Source: Rufibacter sediminis
GTDB taxonomy: Bacteria; Bacteroidota; Bacteroidia; Cytophagales; Hymenobacteraceae
Direction: 5' to 3'
Assembly: GCF_014269285.1 (NCBI RefSeq)
Contig: NZ_JACOAF010000020.1
Span: forward strand, 62,001 to 126,000
DNA length: 64,000 nucleotides
This document shows positions 57,109 through 64,000 of this stretch, piece after piece. Numbering within the stretch: the stretch's first letter is position 1; each line of letters opens with the position of its first letter. The notes under the pieces are model-generated. The model saw only the letters and a list, made by a program, of their open reading frames with translations. It did no database searches and was not told where the DNA came from. Position numbers and translations under genes: made by a program.

Positions 57109-58674
57109 TTATTGTGGCGTATTCCACCAGAGTGGCGTCAGTAAGCGGTACCGCTCTGAGTTATCACCAATCTGCGCTCCATTTCTATTCTGCTCGTTTG
57201 TCTCATACACCATGGCCTGTATCCACTGGTTGGGATTATTGGCATCAAAAACAACCGTGTTCAGGTTAGCCGGTCTTTGCAGGGAAGGTCCGTAGATGGC
57301 TTGGCTGTACTCCATGCGGCGCATGTCAACCCAGGTTTCGGGGTTCAGCGTTTGCGTGATGTATTTCTGCCGCATGATGTGGCTTAACCCTTGCGTGAGA
57401 TTATTGAAATGGGCCACTACGCCATCGGCTAGTTGGGCGGTCCAGTACGCGTTGATGTCGTTAGCAGATACGCCTAACTTTCTCATATTCGCTTTTACCC
57501 CTTCTTCATAAGCAGCTAAAGCTCCAGCTGCGTCTGCTGACCTGAGCCGGGCTTCTGCTTCAATCAGCTTTACCTCAGAATAGGTAATAAACGGGAAAGG
57601 GGAAGTAGCTCTGGTATAAAACCCACTGTTCTTGAACGGACCGTAGTCATTTTCTGAGGTGAAAGTTCCGGTTCCGCCTTGGCCGCCGTTAAGGCCTAGC
57701 CCAGAGCGTAGACCCCGGTATTGACCATCTGCGGCCGGCGTCATGATCTTACTGATGCGCGGGTCTTGGTAATCTGTCTCCGTTACCGGGAAATTCTGCA
57801 GTAAGTCAATGTAGAACTGAGTCCAGGTGAAATAGCGGTCTTGCTTGCGGTCTGGGTTGGTAAAACCGCCCCAGCTATACCATGGGTTCTCGTCGGTTTG
57901 TTGCCCGTTGGATAAATAGGCGAATTCTGCATCCATTCCGTCGGCGTTAAAGCCATTCTGGGCGGCAGCGATGATCTCCTGCGGTTTGTATAGATTTCCT
58001 TTTTTGTGCAGGTGGTTCATGTACCTGGCTTTCAAAGACCAGGCAAAGCGCTTCCACTTCTCCACATCTCCCTGGTACATGATATCCCCGCCACTAAAAT
58101 TCAGCGGAACCTTGTTGCTTGGGTCATTGAAAGCGACAATGGCCTCGTCCAGCAGCTGCTGAATTCTCTGGTATACCTCTTCCTGGGTATTGAACTTGGG
58201 CGTGAGGTTAATCTGGGATTTGCCACTGTAATAATCATCCACTACAATGGCCCCGTACTGGTCTGTCAGCATGCCATAATTCAACGCCAGCAAAGTTTTA
58301 CCGGCTCCTACAAAATGCGGGTTTCCCTCTTGTTCGCCTAAAACAATCAAGTCTACGCAGTTGGGCATGGTGAACACATAGGCGTTTTGCCAGAAGAAGT
58401 AACTGGCTGTAAACCGCCATTGCTCGGCATTGCGGTTGGTGCCCGTTGCTACGTTCGCGGTAGAGGCGTATTGAGTTACCGCCACTACTTCCCTGGAGCC
58501 GCGCCACATAGACGCTCCATTGGTGGTGGTAATCGCTCCCACGAGCCTGGTGTGCGCAGGCACGATGGTAGGCAGGTTAGGGTCTTTGTTGACATCCAGA
58601 TAGTCGTCGCAGCCGCTACTGAGCAGCAGAGTAGCCAGAAGAAGAGTCTTTACTTGTATATATATCTTTTTCAT
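57109..58674 (-). CDS. SusD/RagB-family nutrient-binding outer-membrane lipoprotein
   Basis: 521 residues. Lipoprotein signal (TLLLATLLLSSGC), then the family start DDYLDVNKDPNLPTIVPAHTRL (SusD-like_2 type) and tetratricopeptide-like helices (ALNYGMLTDQYGAIVVDDYYSG; KVPLNFSGGDIMYQGDVEKWKRFAWSLKARYMNHL). It ends YRLLTPLWWNTPQ. It binds the substrate at the cell surface and forms the lid of the SusC transporter encoded 11 bases upstream. The ligand is unknown: no glycosidase or peptidase cluster accompanies it. Confidence 0.93.
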   Translation of the reverse strand: MKKIYIQVKTLLLATLLLSSGCDDYLDVNKDPNLPTIVPAHTRLVGAITTTNGASMWRGSREVVAVTQYASTANVATGTNRNAEQWRFTASYFFWQNAYVFTMPNCVDLIVLGEQEGNPHFVGAGKTLLALNYGMLTDQYGAIVVDDYYSGKSQINLTPKFNTQEEVYQRIQQLLDEAIVAFNDPSNKVPLNFSGGDIMYQGDVEKWKRFAWSLKARYMNHLHKKGNLYKPQEIIAAAQNGFNADGMDAEFAYLSNGQQTDENPWYSWGGFTNPDRKQDRYFTWTQFYIDLLQNFPVTETDYQDPRISKIMTPAADGQYRGLRSGLGLNGGQGGTGTFTSENDYGPFKNSGFYTRATSPFPFITYSEVKLIEAEARLRSADAAGALAAYEEGVKANMRKLGVSANDINAYWTAQLADGVVAHFNNLTQGLSHIMRQKYITQTLNPETWVDMRRMEYSQAIYGPSLQRPANLNTVVFDANNPNQWIQAMVYETNEQNRNGAQIGDNSERYRLLTPLWWNTPQ

Positions 58675-58684
58675 TATCTACGCA

Positions 58685-61600
58685 TTAAAGGGTTACTTTC
58701 AAGCCTACATCAAAGCCTCTGGTAGCCGGCACTCCCAGGTTATCAAACCCGAAAGATCCTGAACCTCCCACTCCTGCTCCACTCCCGGAAACCTCCGGAT
58801 CAACTCCAGAGTAATCGGTAATCAAGATGAGGTTGCGTCCTGTCCCAAACACTTGCAAATTCTTGATGGGCGTTTTCTGGATCAATCCTTTGGGTAGGTT
58901 ATAGGTTAGGGTGATGTACCGCAACCGGTACCAGCTTCCGTCTTCCACAAAGTCATAGCCTTGAAAGGGGTAGATGGTCTGGTAATAGTTCTGGTCCAGA
59001 ACCACACTCTGGGTGTTGGGCTGCCCAGTAGCTTCTACAATTCCTTCAAAGACTCTGGTCTGCCCTCTCTCCAGGGTCTTGGTACTTAACCCCGAGCGCA
59101 CCAGCACGTTCTCTGTGGCATTGTAGATGTCACCTCCAATACGTACATCCCACATGAAGGAGAGAGAGAAGGTTTTATAATTGAAGGTATTGGTGAGTCC
59201 ACCCGTCCAGTCAGGGTTCCGGTCACCGATAGACTGCAGCAGAGATTGCACCTGAGGATATCCGTTAGAACCTATCAGCAACTGACCCTGGGCATTGCGT
59301 TTCCAGACGTTGCCATTGATCCCGAACAAAGAGCCATTCAAAAACGCAGCTCCCTGAGCTACGTTTCCGGCCGCCCAGGCATCAGACAGTTCTACCCTGT
59401 CTAAGGCACCAGGCAGATCTTTGACCGTAGCCTTGTTCTTCGCAAAGTTGAAATCCAGGGCCCAGGAAAAGTTTTCTTTGGTGACAGGTTGGGTGTTCAG
59501 CATTAATTCCACCCCTTCATTGTCAATCTGCCCTCCGTTCAAGTAAGCTAAGAAGGATCCTGAAGACGGAGGAGTACGGGTACCCAGAATCTGCTCATCG
59601 GTGCTGGTTTTGTAATAGGTAAGGTCTACCCCGATGCGGTTCCGCAGAAACCGAACATCGGCACCTATTTCTATTGAGTTGGTGAATTCTGGTTTGAGCG
59701 CCGGATTACCATAGTACTCATTGGCGTTAGAGATGAACCCGCGGGGAGCAATGGTAAAAGTGTTGGTAGTAGTGCCTAAGGTGGTTGCCAACACGTGGGG
59801 TGGCGCATCTTTTCCTACTCTAGCCCATGATGCCCGCAGCTTTCCAAATGAGATAATACCTTTCTCGGAAGTAATGCCAAATTCTTCCAAAAGATCGGTT
59901 ACCACAATGGAGGTACTCACGGCCGGATAGAAGAACGATCTGGCATTTACCGGCAGCGTAGAGGACCAGTCATTTCTGCCCCTGAAATTCAGGAACGCAA
60001 TGCCTTTCCAGTCTAGGTTCAAATCTCCGAAAACACCTATGATTCGGCGTCTTGAAATATTCTGGGAGATGGTACGGTCTGATTGCACCACATTGTTGAT
60101 ACCGGCAAAACTAGGATCAATGAAGTTTCTGCCATACCAGGTAGCTGTCTGCCGATTAGAGTTTTCCAGGTTATGGCCTACCGTAAGGCTCGTGTTGAAG
60201 TTTTCGCCAAAGGTTTTCTTACCTGTCACCAGTAGGGTGGAGGTAGTGATCTGGCTGTTGGTGGTAGACTGAGAAAGGGCACCTTTTTCCTCGGTGGTAA
60301 TGGTGGTGCCGGGCATTCTCACGCTCTTGAAGTTATCTGTGTAGTAGTCGGTTCCTAATCTATAGGTAATGTTCAGAAACGTGAACGGGTCATATATAAC
60401 GTGCCCAACCGCCATTACCCGGTCAACATCACTGGTTATGGGCTTGTTCTGAACGCCCCAATGCGGGTTATCCATTCCAGGGAAAGTACGCTGGGTACCA
60501 TTGGGGTTGAGGTAGTTGCTCATGTCATCATTCCGGGGCCAGTACACCGCCCCCATGACCCCGTTGGCGCTGCCTTGCGAAACATACTCACGCCCTGTTT
60601 TAATGTAATTGGCCGTTCCTCCAATCCGCAATTTTTCACCGACCTTTGATTCTGCCGTCAGGCGGAAGGTATTTCTCTCCAGGTTGGTATTGTCCACAAT
60701 ACCCCCTTGGTCATAATGTGAGGCAGAGGCATAGAAAGACGTCTGGGCATTTCCACCACTCACCGCCAAATCATGCTTCTGCGTGAAAGCTGTTTTGAAA
60801 ATACTTTTCAAGTTGTCATAAACAGGCTCATTCGCTTCGAACTGAGGTCCCCAGGAGTCGTTTGAGGTGGCATCAAATACTCCTTGCTCTCCCTGCTTAT
60901 ACGTGGACTGCAGTTCCGGCAACCTGTTCACTTTATCAAAAGAGAAACTATTAGAATAAGAGATTTTAGTGGAACCGGCAGATCCTTTCTTGGTAGTAAT
61001 TACCACCACCCCAGAGGCAGCCCGTAAACCATACAAGGCAGCGGCGGCAGGTCCCTTCAATACGGTTAAGCTTTCAATGTCCTCGGGGTTGATGTCAATG
61101 GCCCGGTTAGATCCCGGAGCGACATCGGCGGTTAAGCCCCCCTGTGAAACGGGAGTGGTGTTGTCTACAGGCACCCCGTCTACCACGTACAAAGGCTGAT
61201 TGTTGCCACTCAAGGAGGTTCCTCCCCGAATCAACATGATAGCAGACGCTCCTGGCGCACCGCCAGAATTGGTGATTTGCACACCAGCCACTTTGCCTTG
61301 TAGGGCATTCACAATATTTGCCTGCTGCGACTCAGTGATTTCTCTTGCCTGTACCTCTTGCACCGAAAAACCTAAGGCCCTCTTCTCCTGCTCAACCCCA
61401 AAAGCGGTAACCACCACTTCCTCCAAAGCCTTGGAATCTGACCGCATTACCACATCAAGAGTAGCACCAGAAACGGTACGTTCTAGGGGAAGCATGCCTA
61501 TAAAACTAAAGACCAACGTACTGCCGGGTGCGGCCTGAATGGAATAGCGGCCATCAGCGTCTGATGAAGCGCCTACGGTTGTGCCTTTCACAACCACGCT

Positions 61601-61729
61601 CACGCCCGGCATCCCGGAACCGTCCTCGGCCGAAGTAATTCTACCAGCGACGGTGTTGTTTTGAGCATAACTTGCCTGAACTAGTAGAAAGCTCAAAGCA
61701 AATAAGGTTAAGCGTAAGATTATTTTCAT
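58685..61729 (-). CDS. SusC/RagA-family TonB-linked outer-membrane transporter
   Basis: 1014 residues. Signal peptide (LTLFALSFLLVQASYAQ), CarboxypepD_reg-like domain (about residues 23-105: NTVAGRITSAEDGSGMPGVSVVVKGTT), plug (about 110-235: IVNALQGKVAGVQITNSGGAPGASAIMLIRGG, NQPLYVVDGVPVDN, ESLTVLKGPAAAALYGLRAASGVV) and a 22-strand barrel. The usual SusC extension is present. It imports a glycan, peptide or other large nutrient with TonB energy. It is followed after 10 bases by its SusD-like partner. The long 5' region (61730-62613) is non-coding and AT-rich. Confidence 0.95.
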   Translation of the reverse strand: MKIILRLTLFALSFLLVQASYAQNNTVAGRITSAEDGSGMPGVSVVVKGTTVGASSDADGRYSIQAAPGSTLVFSFIGMLPLERTVSGATLDVVMRSDSKALEEVVVTAFGVEQEKRALGFSVQEVQAREITESQQANIVNALQGKVAGVQITNSGGAPGASAIMLIRGGTSLSGNNQPLYVVDGVPVDNTTPVSQGGLTADVAPGSNRAIDINPEDIESLTVLKGPAAAALYGLRAASGVVVITTKKGSAGSTKISYSNSFSFDKVNRLPELQSTYKQGEQGVFDATSNDSWGPQFEANEPVYDNLKSIFKTAFTQKHDLAVSGGNAQTSFYASASHYDQGGIVDNTNLERNTFRLTAESKVGEKLRIGGTANYIKTGREYVSQGSANGVMGAVYWPRNDDMSNYLNPNGTQRTFPGMDNPHWGVQNKPITSDVDRVMAVGHVIYDPFTFLNITYRLGTDYYTDNFKSVRMPGTTITTEEKGALSQSTTNSQITTSTLLVTGKKTFGENFNTSLTVGHNLENSNRQTATWYGRNFIDPSFAGINNVVQSDRTISQNISRRRIIGVFGDLNLDWKGIAFLNFRGRNDWSSTLPVNARSFFYPAVSTSIVVTDLLEEFGITSEKGIISFGKLRASWARVGKDAPPHVLATTLGTTTNTFTIAPRGFISNANEYYGNPALKPEFTNSIEIGADVRFLRNRIGVDLTYYKTSTDEQILGTRTPPSSGSFLAYLNGGQIDNEGVELMLNTQPVTKENFSWALDFNFAKNKATVKDLPGALDRVELSDAWAAGNVAQGAAFLNGSLFGINGNVWKRNAQGQLLIGSNGYPQVQSLLQSIGDRNPDWTGGLTNTFNYKTFSLSFMWDVRIGGDIYNATENVLVRSGLSTKTLERGQTRVFEGIVEATGQPNTQSVVLDQNYYQTIYPFQGYDFVEDGSWYRLRYITLTYNLPKGLIQKTPIKNLQVFGTGRNLILITDYSGVDPEVSGSGAGVGGSGSFGFDNLGVPATRGFDVGLKVTL

Positions 61730-62401
61730 AGAAAAGGATTTAGGGTTTACTCAATAGATTAGTGGTTTTCTTAGTAGTTAAAATGAATGACAGAATTTCT
61801 CCTTAAGCTTTTAGTCAGTTTAAATTGAATAATATAACTCGCCACGAAAATTCAACCAATATCCAACACCACACTTTATCAGGTCCCCTTATCAGAGCTA
61901 TTTGACTACTGAACTCTTTTCCATTCAAGTGGTCTGCATTACCCCATTATATGTTTTTGCCCTATTTTTCCTAAAACCCCTCTGAAACACTTCTACTACA
62001 ATGCCTATTCTGCTAGGGATGACCTACATACATCGTCATTTTAATTTAAAAAAATTTTTACCACTTTGCAAGAATTAGCGCATTTATAAATAAAGCACTT
62101 AATACTTCTTCATAAAATTTATCATTATTACATAAATATAGGCCATATATTATCTTATTCTAAACAAAGGAAACCATCTTAGGTCACTTGTATACTGCTA
62201 ACACTCTAGAAAGCTAATTGTAAAGGGAAGGTATAAAGTACAAATTCTGAATATGTTCAGACTGAGCTATCAATGAGCCAATAAGGATATAAGATAGTTT
62301 CCTCTGAATAGGAAAGAAGAGCTATTGTAGAAAATTCGGCAGTATCCATACTACTGCATTGCAAAGAATAGTGCGTTCAGTAAGTAACTGGATATACTGA
62401 T
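61730..62401. other. Long AT-rich region upstream of susC
   Basis: 672 bases without a credible gene on either strand; many A/T runs and a TATA-like stretch near 62140. No exact TAnnTTTG box was found on the minus strand. It probably contains the transporter promoter and regulatory DNA, but no site can be named. Confidence 0.5.
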
Positions 62402-62437
62402 GCTTTAGGGCTACTATTTGAAAATCAGCCCCAAAAC
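62402..62437. repeat. 36-bp dispersed palindrome, copy 33
   Basis: 36 bp, GCTTT left end and CCCCAAAAC right end; inner tract broken (CTATTTG). Confidence 0.6.
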
Positions 62438-62613
62438 AGGGTTACATTCAATAATGGCACGAGCATTCATTGCCAACAGATTTGAAAAACACTAGCTTGT
62501 TTCTTTACCAAGAGCAATTAACCAGTTGCCTTGGTGCTTATTACTTAGATTTCATTTATGAAAGCAGTAGGCACATCCTTAAAGAGACTCTCTTCACAAC
62601 TATTAGGGTATTG

Positions 62614-62670
62614 ACCGCCCCTAAAACAGAAAGGCCCGCAAAATGCGGGCCTTTCTGTTTTAGGGGCGGT
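62614..62670 (-). terminator. Perfect 27-bp hairpin terminator after the second SusD
   Basis: ACCGCCCCTAAAACAGAAAG... (62614-62640) pairs perfectly over 27 bp with 62644-62670, loop AAA. The stem carries the CCCCTAAAAC/GTTTTAGGGG pattern of the 36-bp family joined to an ordinary terminator stem. Located 14 bases past the stop at 62685. Confidence 0.85.
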
Positions 62671-62684
62671 GCAGAAACTGCTTA

Positions 62685-64000
62685 CTACCAACCAGGGTTT
62701 TGGGTAAGGGTTACTCCTCTCTCTTTGTAAAGAACAATTTGATCTAACGGCAGAGGGTTTAAGTAATATTTATCAGGAATTTCGGTTCTCTGAACTGCAG
62801 CATCCCAAGCAGGTGTGATATACCCTTCAGTAGCCGTTTTGCTTTTGTCAAGAACCACGGCACTGTTAATTTTAGGATAATCAGATTTCTTAATCCAAGC
62901 CCCCATGTTGATCTCTGGGTTGGTTAATGTATTGGTATACTGTAGCTTTTTCCATCTCTTAAGGTCATCCAATCTGAAGCCTTCAAAGACCAGTTCAATT
63001 CTTCTTTCTCTACGAACTTCCCAAATCATTGCTGGCACCGTTGGATCTCTATCCTTGTCATCATAGGTTTGGCCGTTAACCGCTGGTTCTCCACCCAAAA
63101 CCTGCAGATGAGGCAAGTTTATTCCTGGTCTGCTTCTTAACTTGTTGATAGATATATCTAAATCACCTTGGGTTAAAGCAGGACCACCCACAGTTGCTAA
63201 CTCAGTAGCTGCTTCTGCATAGTTGATCAGGACCTCGCCAAATCTGATTACCGGAGCATCTGTAGGATTGAGGTTTGAAGTACCAATGGTCTGATCCTTG
63301 ATGGCTTCATTCAAGAACTTATGCGTAGCAACTCCAGTAGTAGAATAGTTACCAACAACGCCATTCAATCTATATTCGCTTGTCACAAAGGTCTGAGAAA
63401 TGCGGGGATCTCTGTTACCTAACCAGTTAGAAATGCCTATATCACCTTTATACAGAGGAGAATTCTGAATAGGGAGTCCATCAGCGGCTAAATAAGAATC
63501 AATAAGGTCTTTAGAAGGACCGGTCTGAGCTTCTTTGTTATTGTACGTATTAAGTGAGTGCGTGAGGACTCCCTCTACATATTCTCTATAAAGAATAACT
63601 TCAGGGTTTGTTGCTAAGCTTAAAGAGTTGAAAACCTCTCTGTAGTTGCCTAAACTATATCTGCCAGACTTTATAACTTCATCAGCGGCCCATTTAGCAG
63701 CTTCAAGATACTCTGCTGCCTTGGCGTTGTTGTTGTTATGGTACTTCTGCCAGGTTCCTTCAAACAAGAAGATTCTAGACATATAAGCCAGCACCACATC
63801 TTTGTTCACCGTCAGTCCCTTGGCGCCGTTGGTTAAACGAACGTTTTGGGCAGCGTATTTAAAATCTGCTAGCACACTGTCCATCACCAAAGTACGAGAA
63901 TCACGTGGCTTGTACAGTTGATCTAAGTCAGTTTCTACAAGAGTGCTGCTGTACCACGGCACATCGCCAAAGTTTTTAACCAGATCTGAGTACTCCATGC
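62685..64000 (-). CDS. SusD/RagB-family lipoprotein, 5' part beyond window
   Basis: At least 437 residues are visible; the gene enters from the right edge. The first visible part (LVKNFGDVPWYSSTLVETDLDQLYKPRDSRTLVMDSVLADFKYAAQNV) matches the middle of the first helical region of classical SusD/RagB proteins, so about 100 to 150 residues and the signal peptide lie outside the window. The C-terminal SusD domain is complete: RFGEVLINYAEAATELA, INKLRSRPGINLP, IWEVRRERRIELVFEGFRLDDLKRW, PLPLDQIVLY. It is a different SusD subtype from the 57109 gene and presumably follows its own SusC. Confidence 0.92.
   Translation of the reverse strand, partial: MEYSDLVKNFGDVPWYSSTLVETDLDQLYKPRDSRTLVMDSVLADFKYAAQNVRLTNGAKGLTVNKDVVLAYMSRIFLFEGTWQKYHNNNNAKAAEYLEAAKWAADEVIKSGRYSLGNYREVFNSLSLATNPEVILYREYVEGVLTHSLNTYNNKEAQTGPSKDLIDSYLAADGLPIQNSPLYKGDIGISNWLGNRDPRISQTFVTSEYRLNGVVGNYSTTGVATHKFLNEAIKDQTIGTSNLNPTDAPVIRFGEVLINYAEAATELATVGGPALTQGDLDISINKLRSRPGINLPHLQVLGGEPAVNGQTYDDKDRDPTVPAMIWEVRRERRIELVFEGFRLDDLKRWKKLQYTNTLTNPEINMGAWIKKSDYPKINSAVVLDKSKTATEGYITPAWDAAVQRTEIPDKYYLNPLPLDQIVLYKERGVTLTQNPGW

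Noticed and set aside
957-62437. CRISPR-like 36-bp repeats
   Set aside because: The unit length is that of CRISPR repeats, but copies are dispersed singly between genes, diverged, without spacer arrays or cas genes.
62470-62730. 86-residue open frame upstream of susC
   Set aside because: It runs through the 27-bp terminator hairpin and into the antisense of SusD; no coding signs.
57109-64000. Polysaccharide utilisation locus
   Set aside because: SusC/SusD genes are present, but no glycosidase, lyase or sensor regulator accompanies them within the window, so a glycan substrate cannot be claimed.

Overview
The window looks like a chromosomal segment of a Bacteroidota bacterium, most likely order Cytophagales, family Hymenobacteraceae (Rufibacter/Nibribacter/Pontibacter-like; the genus is inference). 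The reasons are SusC/SusD pairs, TonB receptors with carboxypeptidase-like N-terminal domains, Bacteroidota -7 promoter boxes (TAnnTTTG), a 1-hydroxycarotenoid-desaturase-like gene, and coding DNA that is G+C-rich by eye apart from a few AT-rich inserts. No rRNA, tRNA, CRISPR array or insertion-sequence transposase was seen.

Layout. 1-870: end of a GumN/TraB-type protein. 1139-7745 (minus strand): a metal-uptake-like locus with two modules, each made of a small His-rich protein and a TonB receptor, with a His-rich lipoprotein between them. 8193-18100: htpG, an AT-rich orphan gene, a NamZ-type muramidase, DoxX-like and YgiD-like genes, a Crp/Fnr regulator directly behind a DUF433/DUF5615 toxin-antitoxin pair, a nitronate monooxygenase and a nucleotidyltransferase. 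18421-20374: lemA plus two TPM-domain genes. 20757-29072: a multi-pass membrane protein, rbfA, a methyltransferase, a GNAT enzyme, a LolC/E-type permease and a large SNF2 helicase. 29113-36293: an accessory, AT-rich island with unknown small genes, a frameshifted lipoprotein, an SDR/AraC pair with a visible operator, a very AT-rich GT39-like gene and an extra methionine aminopeptidase. 36330-44854: secreted paralogues, a carotenoid desaturase, a GT-C-like protein, two tandem TetR-like regulators and a thioredoxin operon. 45049-56219: an MG2/TonB-plug protein, a DUF3365-like lipoprotein, an M16 protease, a 54-residue membrane peptide coupled to a VanX-like dipeptidase, a GHL10 glycosidase-like protein and fumC. 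56355-64000: an amidase and SusC/SusD genes, the last cut by the window edge.

The most unusual signal is not a gene. About 33 copies of a dispersed 36-bp imperfect palindrome sit almost only between genes, usually just past a stop codon. Length and the T-tract/A-tract skeleton (GTTTT-N7-TTTT-N4-AAAA-N7-AAAAC) are nearly constant, while pairing between the arms is often lost. Several copies share their last bases with an adjacent intrinsic terminator, so two hairpins would compete. One copy lies inside a coding sequence. The accessory island is nearly free of them.

A second notable point is homopolymer frameshifts. A run of seven C (minus strand) decides whether one His-rich protein ends like its paralogue or reads through a 36-bp repeat, and A-runs break the lipoprotein at 29784-30592. 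These could be real slippage sites or assembly errors. Cell-envelope turnover is a recurring theme (NamZ-like, VanX-like, GHL10-like and amidase genes), but these genes are dispersed and do not form one operon.
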